A stretch of 6,478 nt of DNA from an uncultured Caulobacteraceae bacterium (GCA_946482375.1 CAMLRH010000149.1:1-6478); one strand, 5' to 3'; shown: positions 1-5,420, counted from the stretch's first letter. Notes: generated from the sequence alone by a model not told the origin. Program-made: numbers and translations.

Positions 1-596
1 GCGCCGGTCACCGTCGAGCGCGCCAGCAGCTTGGCCGCCTTGGCGCTGAGCCCCGCGTTGCTCCCCGCCGCCTCCAGCGCCTCGACGAAGGCGTAGAGGT
101 AGGCCGGGCCCGAGCCCGACACCGCCGTCGCCGCATGCATCAGCCCCTCGTCGGCGAGGTCGACCACCGTCGCCAGCGGCGAGAACAGCAGATGCGCCCG
201 CTGCCGCGCCTCGGCCTCCTCGGCGAAGACGCTGGCCGTCCCCTGACGGATCGCCACCGCCGTCGTCGGCATCACCCGCGCCACCTTGCGGTGGAAGACC
301 TCGGCGATGTCGGCCGAGCGCACCCCCGCACAGATGGAGACGATGACCGCGTCCGGCGCCAGCAATCCGGCGACGGCAGAGGCCGCCTCGCGCCAGACCT
401 GCGGCTTGACGGCCAGCACGACCGTCTTCGCCTCGGTCAACGCAGCGTCCGGCGGATTGACCCTGACGCTGGCGATCCGGGGCGCGGCCGGGTCGCGGAC
501 CATGATGTCCGACGGCGGGAAGGCGCCGGCGCGCAGCCATCCCTCGATGAGCGCGCCGCCCATCCGGCCCGCGCCGAGCAGAAGTATCGGTCTCAT
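1..596 (-). CDS. proC: Pyrroline-5-carboxylate reductase, C-terminus cut by the window edge
   Basis: Catalyses the last step of proline synthesis, NAD(P)H-dependent reduction of 1-pyrroline-5-carboxylate to L-proline, in the cytoplasm. The ATG is at 596-594 and 198 codons are present; the family is usually about 265-275 residues, so roughly the last 70 are missing. Visible family marks are the N-terminal Rossmann loop GAGRMGGAL (residues 8-16), VLAVKPQ (60-66) at the end of the dinucleotide domain, and SGSGPAYLYAFVEAL (160-174), the signature at the start of the dimerisation domain. The usual MPNTP loop reads MPTTA (109-113), an unusual variant. The Shine-Dalgarno sequence is weak. The gene follows the YbjN-domain gene on the same strand, separated by 124 bp that are mostly a repeat pair, so co-transcription is possible but not shown. 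Identification is secure. Confidence 0.95.
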   Translation of the reverse strand, partial: MRPILLLGAGRMGGALIEGWLRAGAFPPSDIMVRDPAAPRIASVRVNPPDAALTEAKTVVLAVKPQVWREAASAVAGLLAPDAVIVSICAGVRSADIAEVFHRKVARVMPTTAVAIRQGTASVFAEEAEARQRAHLLFSPLATVVDLADEGLMHAATAVSGSGPAYLYAFVEALEAAGSNAGLSAKAAKLLARSTVTG

Positions 597-612
597 GCCG
601 CTCGCCCCAAAA

Positions 613-712
613 CCGCTCAATTCCCGCGAAAGCGGGAACCTAGGCTTTTTATGAAAGCCGCAACTACCGCAACGAAAAACACCTGGGTCCCCGCTTTCGC
701 GGGGATGAGCGG
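613..712. repeat. Inverted pair of palindromic REP/MITE-like repeats
   Basis: Two copies of one GC-rich element lie in opposite orientation. The left arm is about 613-644 and the right arm about 682-712. They match at most positions, with one indel and a few substitutions; both contain the core CCCGCGAAAGCGGG. Each copy is also a hairpin by itself: stem TTCCCGC with loop GAAA (621-638), and stem TCCCCGC with loop TTTC (688-705). The spacer holds a third small hairpin, GGCTTT/AAAGCC (643-659). The whole 100-bp unit sits in the 124-bp gap between the YbjN-domain gene and proC. Translated on the minus strand it gives the IPAKAGTQ...SRFRGN string that I associate with dispersed intergenic repeats of alphaproteobacteria. 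It could form a cruciform or attenuate read-through into proC; that role is inference. Confidence 0.85.
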
Positions 713-720
713 AGGGTGGG

Positions 721-1227
721 CTAAGCCCGTCCCACCGTCTCGAACATGCAGGCGGCCAGCGCCTCTTCGGGGGATTTGGCGCCGCGCACCAGGAAGTCGA
801 AAGCCGGGAAGAAGCGGTCGGCCGCCTCGACCGCCGCGTCGATCATCGAGGCTGCCTGGGCCAGCGTCGGCCGCTCGCCGCCCGGCAGCGCCATGGCGTG
901 ACGGAAGATGATCTCGCCGTCGTCCGCCCAAACCTCGAAGTGGCCGAGCCAGACGCGCTGATTGATCAGGGTGACCAGTTCATAGGCTCGCGCCCGCTCG
1001 GCCTTGCCGGCGGCGATATCCATGGACAGGCACAGCTGCAGGCAATCAGCTTCGGGCCGCCACGCGAACCACAGTTCGTAGTCCTTCCAGTCGCCCGCCA
1101 GCGCGAAGGCCAGGTCGCCGTCCTCGGTGCGGTCGAAGGTCAGGTTCTCGGCCGTCAGCACGTGCTCGACCACGTCAAGCGGGTCGAGCGCCATCAGGGT
1201 TTCGTCTTCGTCGGGGCGGGTGTCCAT
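721..1227 (-). CDS. YbjN-domain protein
   Basis: A soluble protein of 168 residues with no signal peptide or membrane segment. I assign it to the YbjN family (putative sensory-transduction-regulator family with a type III secretion chaperone-like fold) from its overall pattern: an acidic N-terminus, DPLDVVEHVL (15-24), an alternating hydrophobic beta region DLAFALAGDWKDYELWFAW (38-56), LCLSMDI (65-71), a helix ending in LINQR (87-91), then WLGHFEVW (93-100) and the strand GEIIFRH (104-110), and a long C-terminal helix around ASMIDAAVEAADRFFPAF (126-143). The biochemical role of this family is not established. The start chosen is ATG 1227-1225 with GAGGGA 12 nt upstream; an in-frame GTG at 1257 would add ten residues, and an ATG at 1194 is also possible. 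It lies between the UbiK-family gene and proC, all on the minus strand. No function beyond the family is claimed. Confidence 0.85.
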   Translation of the reverse strand: MDTRPDEDETLMALDPLDVVEHVLTAENLTFDRTEDGDLAFALAGDWKDYELWFAWRPEADCLQLCLSMDIAAGKAERARAYELVTLINQRVWLGHFEVWADDGEIIFRHAMALPGGERPTLAQAASMIDAAVEAADRFFPAFDFLVRGAKSPEEALAACMFETVGRA

Positions 1228-1309
1228 GGGCGGTTCGCGTCCCTCAAAGAGCGCCACGAACGCGAGGTGCGGTCGTGATGAATCGCTCCTTAACGATGGA
1301 CCCTAGTCT

Positions 1310-1337
1310 GCTTCGGCCTTGGTCTGCCAAGCGTCAA
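1310..1337 (-). promoter_or_regulatory. Tentative promoter for the YbjN-domain gene
   Basis: On the minus strand, TTGACGC (1337-1331) matches the Caulobacter housekeeping -35 consensus TTGACGS at all seven positions. Thirteen bases further on, GCCGAAGC (1317-1310) matches the -10 consensus GCTANAWC only partly (4 of 7 informative positions). The predicted start near 1303 would give a leader of about 75 nt. The strong -35 supports an independent promoter here, but the weak -10 keeps this tentative. A 5-bp hairpin (CTTGG/CCAAG, 1318-1331) lies within the spacer. Confidence 0.3.
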
Positions 1338-1357
1338 ATTGTCGAATCTGTGGATTT

Positions 1358-1612
1358 TCAGGCGGTAGGCGCAGCTTCGTCAGACGGCGGCTGAGCGGTG
1401 GCCTTCATGGCGGCGATCTCGGCGCGAAGGGCGGCGATCTCGGCCCGCAAGGCCTCGAAGTCCTCGCGGCGGACGAGGTCGAACTCGGCGGCGATCTTGT
1501 CGGCCTGGGCGCGGAAGGCGGACTTGGCCTCCTCGCTGGCGGCCTGCGCCAATCCCATCGCCGCCGTGGTCAGTTTGGCCATTTCGTCGAGGAAGGGGTT
1601 CTGGGTCTGCAT
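1358..1612 (-). CDS. UbiK/BMFP-family accessory protein (membrane-fusogenic coiled-coil protein)
   Basis: A small protein of 84 residues. The N-terminus MQTQNPFLDEMAKLTTAAMG (1-20) followed by a helix of regularly spaced Ala and Lys/Arg, the LVRREDFEAL segment (46-55), a heptad coiled coil (about 50-70, two tandem AEIAALR-type units) and a low-complexity acidic/proline tail (73-84) are the layout of the BMFP/YqiC family. In Escherichia coli and Salmonella the family member UbiK binds the ubiquinone-synthesis protein UbiJ and helps aerobic ubiquinone assembly; Brucella BMFP shows membrane-fusogenic activity. Which role applies here cannot be told from sequence. The ATG at 1612-1610 keeps the conserved N-terminus. 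Just before it is a perfect 18-bp inverted-repeat arm whose end supplies the only Shine-Dalgarno-like bases (GCAGG, 3-nt spacing). It is divergent from lgt. Confidence 0.85.
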   Translation of the reverse strand: MQTQNPFLDEMAKLTTAAMGLAQAASEEAKSAFRAQADKIAAEFDLVRREDFEALRAEIAALRAEIAAMKATAQPPSDEAAPTA

Positions 1613-1666
1613 CGGCCTGCTCAGGATGACGAATTCATCACAAACCTAGTCATCCTGAGCAGGCCG
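1613..1666. repeat. Perfect 18-bp inverted repeat in the divergent lgt/UbiK-family intergenic region
   Basis: CGGCCTGCTCAGGATGAC at 1613-1630 is exactly the reverse complement of 1649-1666, with an 18-bp spacer (1631-1648) that contains GAATTC. The left arm begins at the base next to the minus-strand ATG (1612-1610). Minus-strand RNA starting beyond 1666 would fold into an 18-bp stem that hides the bases just before that AUG. The arms look like the ends of two head-to-head copies of one dispersed element, the left copy being shorter. A regulatory role is inference; the pairing is seen directly. Confidence 0.9.
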
Positions 1667-1690
1667 CGCTAGCGGGCGTGTCGAAGGACG
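1649..1690 (+). repeat. Dispersed intergenic repeat (GTCATCCTGAGC...GTGTCGAAGGACG type)
   Basis: The stretch runs from GTCATCCTGAGCAGGCC through a small palindromic centre (CGCTAGCG, 1667-1674; CCGC/GCGG stem 1664-1675) to GTGTCGAAGGACG. Read on the minus strand it goes TCCTTCGACACGCC ... CTGCTCAGGATGAC, a form I recognise as a repeated intergenic sequence of Caulobacteraceae and related genomes. Its left end forms one arm of the 18-bp inverted repeat. The family assignment is from memory of such sequences, not from a search, and the exact right boundary is uncertain. Confidence 0.6.
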
Positions 1691-1691
1691 C

Positions 1692-1699
1692 GCTAAAGC
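1692..1699 (+). promoter_or_regulatory. Possible -10 element for lgt (leaderless transcript)
   Basis: GCTAAAGC matches the Caulobacter -10 consensus GCTANAWC at 6 of 7 informative positions. It ends 6 bases before the lgt ATG, so transcription would begin at or next to the start codon and give a leaderless message. That fits the absence of a Shine-Dalgarno sequence at the usual distance from lgt. No good -35 lies 10-14 bases upstream, so this is only a candidate. Confidence 0.3.
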
Positions 1700-1705
1700 T
1701 CGGTC

Positions 1706-2533
1706 ATGCCTTTTCCAGACTTCGATCCCGTCATCTTCCAGATCGGCCCGTTCGCCCTGCGCTGGTACGCGCTGGCCTATGTCGCGGGCATCCTGCTGGG
1801 CTGGCGCTACGCCGTCTCGCTGGTGAAGAACGCGAGGCTCTGGAACGGCCAGACGCCCGCGCTCAATCCCACCCAGATCGACGACCTGGTGCTGTGGGTG
1901 ACGCTCGGCGTCATCGTCGGCGGGCGTCTCGGCTACGTTCTCTTCTATACGCCCGACATCATCGCCTCGAACCCGCTGCAGATCCTCAAGGTCTGGGAAG
2001 GCGGCATGAGCTTCCACGGCGGGCTGATCGGGGTCACCGTCGCGCTGCTCGGCTATGCGGCGAACCAGAAGATCGACCTCATCAAGCTCGGCGACCTGGT
2101 TGCGCCCTGCGTGCCCTTCGGCCTCTTCTTCGGTCGCATCGCCAACTTCGTGAACATGGAGCTGTGGGGCCGGCCGACGGATGTGCCGTGGGGCGTCGTG
2201 TTCCCGAACGGCGGTCCCCTGCCCCGCCACCCGAGCCAGCTCTACGAGGCGGCCCTGGAGGGGCTGGTGCTGTTCATCGCGCTCAGACTCGCCACCCACC
2301 ATTGGGGCTGGCTGCAGCGGCGCGGCGCGGTCGTCGGCCTGTTCCTCACCGGCTATGCCCTCTTCCGCATGGCGCTGGAGAACGTCCGCCAGCCGGACGC
2401 CATCCTGCCGCCCTTCCCGTTCGGCCTGACCATGGGGATGATGCTGTCGATGCCGATGCTGCTGGCGGGCCTCTACTTCCTGTGGCGCGGCCTGCGCGAG
2501 CCGCTCCCGGCCAGGGCCGATGAGCCTGCTTGA
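1706..2533 (+). CDS. lgt: Prolipoprotein diacylglyceryl transferase
   Basis: An inner-membrane enzyme that transfers the diacylglyceryl group from phosphatidylglycerol to the lipobox cysteine of prolipoproteins, the first step of lipoprotein maturation. It has 275 residues, a normal length, with several hydrophobic segments (about 19-36, 60-81, 104-118, 131-149, 183-194, 207-222, 238-260). Diagnostic motifs are RWYALAY (19-25), GGRLGYVLFY (72-81), SFHGG with the essential histidine (H104), the Lgt signature GRIANFVNMELWGRPTD (143-159) with R144, N147 and E152, HPSQLYEA (175-182) and FRMALENVRQPD (220-231). The ATG at 1706 gives the family's typical N-terminus, although no Shine-Dalgarno sequence is visible. 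It is the first gene of a plus-strand operon and overlaps the next by 14 nt. It is divergent from the UbiK-family gene across 93 bp of mostly repeat sequence. The terminal lipoprotein of this window would be one of its substrates. Confidence 0.97.
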   Translation: MPFPDFDPVIFQIGPFALRWYALAYVAGILLGWRYAVSLVKNARLWNGQTPALNPTQIDDLVLWVTLGVIVGGRLGYVLFYTPDIIASNPLQILKVWEGGMSFHGGLIGVTVALLGYAANQKIDLIKLGDLVAPCVPFGLFFGRIANFVNMELWGRPTDVPWGVVFPNGGPLPRHPSQLYEAALEGLVLFIALRLATHHWGWLQRRGAVVGLFLTGYALFRMALENVRQPDAILPPFPFGLTMGMMLSMPMLLAGLYFLWRGLREPLPARADEPA

Positions 2534-3578
2534 TCGCCTCAAGGCCGAGATCGCCGAGCACGGCCCCCTGACCGTCGCCCAGTACATGCACCGCGTCCTG
2601 CACGACCCGGAGCATGGCTACTACGCCACCAGGCCGGCGCTGGGTGCGAGCGGCGACTTCATCACCGCCCCGCTGGTCAGCCAGATGTTCGGCGAGTTGA
2701 TCGGCCTTTGGGCCGCCGAGGTCTGGATGCGGCTGGGTTCGCCCAAACGCGTGCGCCTCGTTGAGATCGGCCCAGGCGACGGTACGCTGATGAGCGACAT
2801 GCTGCGCGCCGCCAGAGCCGCGCCCGGTTTTCTCGACGCCGCCGGGGTCTGGCTGGTCGAGACCTCCTCGCCTCTGAAGGTCCGCCAGCAAGACCGACTG
2901 GGCGACCTGCATTGGGCTCATGAGCTTTCCGAAGTCCCAACCGGCGCCCCGCTGATCCTGATCGCCAACGAACTCCTCGACTGCCTGCCCGCCCGCCAGT
3001 TCATCCGCACCGAGACCGGCTGGGCCGAACGGCTCGTCGGCGCGGCCGAGGACGGCCTCACCTTTGGCCTGATGCCGCTGCACACGCCGCCCGCCGCCGA
3101 CCTGCCGGACGGCCCGCCCGGCGAGATACTGGAGATATCACCCGCGCAGGCCGCCTTCGCCCAGACCGTCGCCGGCCGCATCGTCGCCGACGGCGGCGCG
3201 GCGCTGCTGATCGACTACGGCCGTGACGAGCCCGGCTTCGGCGACACCCTGCAGGCCCTGATCGACCACCGGAAGGTCCACCCCCTCGACCGCCCCGGCG
3301 AGGCCGACCTGACCGTGCATGTGGATTTCCCGACGGTGCTGGCCGCCGCCCGCAAGGCCGGCGCGGGAACCCGCTGCCTCACCCAGCGCGAGCTGCTGCG
3401 CCGGCTCGGCGTCGAGCAGCGGGCGGCCGCGCTCGCCGCCGCTCACCCGCTGCGCGCCGAGACCATCCATCGCCAGCTTGATCGACTCACCGCGCCCGAC
3501 CAGATGGGGGACTTGTTCAAGGCCGCCTGCATCTTCCAGCCCGGCCTTGAGCCGCCGGGCTTCGAGGAGGCGATGTGA
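2520..3578 (+). CDS. Class I SAM-dependent methyltransferase, MidA/NDUFAF7 family
   Basis: A cytoplasmic protein of 352 residues, the usual family size. Key segments are the N-terminal HGPLTVAQYMHRVLHDPEHG (14-33), GDFITAPLVSQMFGELIGLW (45-64), the SAM-binding loop VEIGPGDGTLM (81-91, where the family usually has GPGRGT), ANELLDCLPARQF (149-161), LIDYG (230-234), ADLTVHVDF (262-270) and the C-terminal MGDLFKA (329-335). The mitochondrial relative NDUFAF7 symmetrically dimethylates an arginine of the complex I subunit NDUFS2 and is needed for complex I assembly. By analogy the bacterial protein may modify NuoD, but that is inference. The ATG at 2520 is inside the end of lgt (14-nt overlap) with AGGG just upstream. 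The gene ends in a 4-nt overlap with pgeF, so translation of the three is probably coupled. Family is secure; substrate is not. Confidence 0.92.
   Translation: MSLLDRLKAEIAEHGPLTVAQYMHRVLHDPEHGYYATRPALGASGDFITAPLVSQMFGELIGLWAAEVWMRLGSPKRVRLVEIGPGDGTLMSDMLRAARAAPGFLDAAGVWLVETSSPLKVRQQDRLGDLHWAHELSEVPTGAPLILIANELLDCLPARQFIRTETGWAERLVGAAEDGLTFGLMPLHTPPAADLPDGPPGEILEISPAQAAFAQTVAGRIVADGGAALLIDYGRDEPGFGDTLQALIDHRKVHPLDRPGEADLTVHVDFPTVLAAARKAGAGTRCLTQRELLRRLGVEQRAAALAAAHPLRAETIHRQLDRLTAPDQMGDLFKAACIFQPGLEPPGFEEAM
3565..3570 (+). promoter_or_regulatory. Ribosome binding site of pgeF
   Basis: A perfect AGGAGG lies in the last codons of the methyltransferase gene, 4 nt before GTG at 3575. This supports GTG as the pgeF start rather than the ATG at 3573, which is in the methyltransferase frame and is directly followed by its stop codon. 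It is the strongest Shine-Dalgarno sequence I see in the window. Confidence 0.85.
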
Positions 3579-4351
3579 GCGACCTGCCGACGATCCAGTC
3601 CCCCCTGCTCAGCAGGGTCGAGGGCGTCCGCCACGCCTTCTTCACCCGCAAGGGGGGCGTCTCAACCGGCGTCTATGACAGCCTGAATGTCGGCCGGGGC
3701 TCCCGCGACGAGGCCGCCGACGTCGCCGAGAACCGCCGCCGCGCCGCCGCCTGGTTCGGGCTGATGCCGGACGCGCTGAACACCTGCTACCAGGTCCATT
3801 CCGCCCGCGCCCATTTCGCCGAGGCGCCGTGGGGCGCCTGGCGCCCGCAGGCCGACGCCGTCGTCACCACCCTTCCGGCCATCGCCGCCGGGGCGCTCGC
3901 CGCCGACTGCGCGCCGGTGCTGATGGTCGATCCCGAGGCCCGCATCGTCGCGGCCGCCCACGCTGGATGGCAGGGCGCGCTGACCGGCATCGTCGAGGGG
4001 ACGCTGGAGCTGATGACGCGCCACGGCGCGCGGACCTCCCGCATCGTCGCCGCCATCGGACCCTGCATCGGCCCCGCCTCCTACGAGGTCGGCCTCGAAT
4101 TCCTCGAGCGCTTCGGCGCCGACCAGCCCGGCTCCGAGCGCTTCTTCCGTCCGGCCGAAAACGAGGAGAAGCGCCGCTTCGACCTCCCCGCCTTCGTCCT
4201 CGACCGGCTGGAGCGCGCCGGGGTCGCCGAGGCCGAGTGGGTGGGCCACGACACCTGCGCCGAGGAGGACCTCTTCTTCTCCAACCGCCGGGCCCACAGG
4301 CGCAGCGAAGGCGACTACGGCCGGCTGCTATCGGCCATCATGCTGGAGTAG
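3575..4351 (+). CDS. pgeF: Peptidoglycan editing factor PgeF / purine nucleoside phosphorylase-like laccase-domain (YfiH) protein
   Basis: A cytoplasmic zinc enzyme of 258 residues, family-typical length, starting at GTG 3575. Motifs are FFTRKGGVS (22-30), YQVHSARAH (72-80) with zinc ligand H75, AADCAPVLM (109-117) with C112, AAHAGWQGAL (127-136) with H129, AAIGPCIGPASYEV (159-172), and the C-terminal HDTCAEEDLFFSNRR (225-239) leading to GDYGRLLSAIML (246-257). All three metal ligands are present. The YfiH/DUF152 family has adenosine phosphorylase, adenosine deaminase and methylthioadenosine phosphorylase activity in studied members. In E. coli PgeF helps keep L-serine from replacing L-alanine in the peptidoglycan stem peptide. 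Older copper 'laccase' annotations are doubtful. The gene overlaps the methyltransferase stop by 4 nt (GTGA), so coupled translation is likely. Confidence 0.95.
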   Translation: MSDLPTIQSPLLSRVEGVRHAFFTRKGGVSTGVYDSLNVGRGSRDEAADVAENRRRAAAWFGLMPDALNTCYQVHSARAHFAEAPWGAWRPQADAVVTTLPAIAAGALAADCAPVLMVDPEARIVAAAHAGWQGALTGIVEGTLELMTRHGARTSRIVAAIGPCIGPASYEVGLEFLERFGADQPGSERFFRPAENEEKRRFDLPAFVLDRLERAGVAEAEWVGHDTCAEEDLFFSNRRAHRRSEGDYGRLLSAIMLE

Positions 4352-4355
4352 GGGT

Positions 4356-4383
4356 TTGTCGCGGCGCGCGCCGCTGCTAGAAG
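4356..4383 (+). promoter_or_regulatory. Predicted housekeeping promoter of prs
   Basis: TTGTCGC (4356-4362) matches the Caulobacter -35 consensus TTGACGS at 6 of 7 positions. After 13 bases, GCTAGAAG (4376-4383) matches the -10 consensus GCTANAWC at 6 of 7 informative positions. The spacing is within the accepted 10-14. Transcription would start near 4390 and give a leader of about 30 nt. The promoter begins 5 bases after the pgeF stop, so prs probably has its own transcript besides any read-through. Confidence 0.65.
4361..4374. repeat. 14-bp perfect palindrome inside the prs promoter spacer
   Basis: GCGGCGCGCGCCGC equals its own reverse complement and occupies the space between the predicted -35 and -10 elements. 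That is where a repressor operator could act. Such GC-only palindromes also arise by chance in high-GC DNA, so the operator role is unproven. Confidence 0.5.
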
Positions 4384-4420
4384 CCGCGCAGGCGTACCCT
4401 AAGCTCGCGAGTCGACCCGA

Positions 4421-5344
4421 ATGAAGCTGCTGGCCGGCAACTCCAACCGCAGTCTGGCGCAGGCGATCGCCGAATATCTGGATATGCCGCTGACCAAGGC
4501 CCAGGTCCGCCGCTTCGCCGACAACGAGGTCTTCGTCACCATCGACGAGAATGTCCGGGGCGAGGACGTCTTCGTCATCCAGTCGACCAGCTACCCCGCC
4601 AACGACAACCTGATGGAGCTCCTGATCTGCATCGACGCGCTGAAGCGCGCGTCGGGACGGCGGATCACGGCGGTGGTGCCCTACTTCGGTTACGCCCGGC
4701 AGGACCGCAAGACCGGCGGGCGGACGCCCATCTCGGCCAAGCTCGTCGCCAACCTGATCACCCGCGCCGGCGCCGACCGGGTCCTGACCATGGACCTGCA
4801 CGCCGGCCAGATTCAGGGCTTCTTCGACATCCCGACCGACAACCTCCTGCCCGCCCGGCGCATGGCCGACGACATCAAGAGCCACTACCGCAAGACCGAC
4901 GACCTGATGATCGTCTCGCCGGACGTCGGCGGCGTGGTTCGGGCCCGCGCGCTCGCCAGCCGTCTTGGCGCCGACCTCGCCATCGTCGACAAGCGCCGCT
5001 CGGGCCCCGGCCAGAGCGAGGTCATGAACATCATCGGCGACGTCTCGGGCCGCCGCTGCATCCTCTACGACGACATCGTCGATTCCGCCGGCACGCTCTG
5101 CAACGCCGCCAAGGCGCTCATGGAACACGGCGCCACGGAAGTCGCCGCCTACGTCACCCACGGCGTGCTTTCCGGCGGCGCCGTCGAGCGGGTGAACGAT
5201 TCCGTGCTCAAGGAGTTGGTGGTGACCGACTCCATCGAGGTCACTCCCAGCGACAAGGTCCGCGTCGTCTCCTGCGCCCCCCTGATCGGCGAAGCCATCC
5301 GCCGTATCGCCAACGAAGAGTCCGTCTCGAAGCTCTTCGACTGA
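4421..5344 (+). CDS. prs: Ribose-phosphate pyrophosphokinase (PRPP synthetase, class I)
   Basis: A cytoplasmic enzyme that makes 5-phosphoribosyl-1-pyrophosphate from ribose 5-phosphate and ATP, feeding purine, pyrimidine, NAD, histidine and tryptophan synthesis. It has 307 residues, the usual class I size. Motifs are [10 protein letters not shown] (4-13), [20 protein letters not shown] (30-49), [13 protein letters not shown] (85-97) of the ATP-binding region, [14 protein letters not shown] (123-136), [10 protein letters not shown] (166-175), the catalytic loop [10 protein letters not shown] (191-200) and the PRPP-binding loop [15 protein letters not shown] (213-227). The ATG at 4421 gives the standard N-terminus; its Shine-Dalgarno is poor. 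It has its own predicted promoter just after pgeF. In many bacteria prs is followed by rplY (ribosomal protein L25) and pth; here an unrelated lipoprotein gene follows instead. Confidence 0.97.
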   Translation: MKLLAGNSNRSLAQAIAEYLDMPLTKAQVRRFADNEVFVTIDENVRGEDVFVIQSTSYPANDNLMELLICIDALKRASGRRITAVVPYFGYARQDRKTGGRTPISAKLVANLITRAGADRVLTMDLHAGQIQGFFDIPTDNLLPARRMADDIKSHYRKTDDLMIVSPDVGGVVRARALASRLGADLAIVDKRRSGPGQSEVMNIIGDVSGRRCILYDDIVDSAGTLCNAAKALMEHGATEVAAYVTHGVLSGGAVERVNDSVLKELVVTDSIEVTPSDKVRVVSCAPLIGEAIRRIANEESVSKLFD

Positions 5345-5349
5345 CGACA

Positions 5350-5365
5350 GGCCGCGCCAACGGCC
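5350..5365 (+). terminator. Weak hairpin after prs, possible terminator
   Basis: GGCCG (5350-5354) and CGGCC (5361-5365) can form a 5-bp stem with a 6-nt loop, six bases after the prs stop codon. No T-run follows (the next bases are AAGCTTGTC), so it is not a standard intrinsic terminator. Termination may be Rho-dependent, or prs may read into the lipoprotein gene. Confidence 0.2.
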
Positions 5366-5379
5366 AAGCTTGTCAAAAC

Positions 5380-5387
5380 ATGGTTAA
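5380..5387 (-). promoter_or_regulatory. Possible CtrA half-site upstream of the lipoprotein gene
   Basis: On the minus strand the bases read TTAACCAT, an exact match to the 8-mer associated with CtrA-regulated Caulobacter promoters. The site is 80 bp before the lipoprotein ATG, in an AT-richer stretch of the intergenic region. A single 8-mer can occur by chance, and no second TTAA at the standard spacing is present. Confidence 0.3.
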
Positions 5388-5388
5388 C

Positions 5389-5420
5389 GGTGACGCCGTC
5401 ACATTGTGGTCAGTGTCACC
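5389..5420. repeat. Nested GTGAC/GTCAC inverted repeats in the lipoprotein promoter region
   Basis: GTGAC-GCC-GTCAC (5390-5402) is a compact inverted repeat. The outer GGTGAC (5389-5394) can also pair with GTCACC (5415-5420), giving two alternative hairpins. GTCAC occurs again directly at 5415-5419. The arrangement suggests a protein-binding site or a structured leader, but no regulator can be named. Confidence 0.4.

Noticed and set aside
617..931. Minus-strand frame that ends in IPAKAGTQ...SRFRGN
   Set aside because: It overlaps the YbjN-domain gene in another frame, and its tail is a translation of the palindromic repeat, a common source of false small proteins.
1277..1291. Strong Shine-Dalgarno (AAGGAG, minus strand 1291-1286) upstream of the YbjN-domain gene
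   Set aside because: No ATG, GTG or TTG lies at a usable distance; the codon at ideal spacing is ATC and is out of frame with the gene. The GTG at 1257 is 28 bases away, so this does not set the start.
1319..1672. Plus-strand frames across the UbiK-family gene that end in the repeat
   Set aside because: They are antisense to a well-supported gene and have low-complexity composition; the C-terminal part is repeat sequence.
1646..2587. Long minus-strand open frame opposite lgt
   Set aside because: The plus strand encodes an unmistakable Lgt. The antisense product has no recognisable domain and is biased toward Arg, Glu, Gln, His and Asp, as expected for antisense of GC-rich coding DNA.
3575..4351. 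Annotation of the YfiH-type protein as a multicopper laccase
   Set aside because: The His/Cys/His zinc-site pattern and YfiH motifs fit the purine nucleoside phosphorylase/PgeF family; no multicopper oxidase motifs are present.
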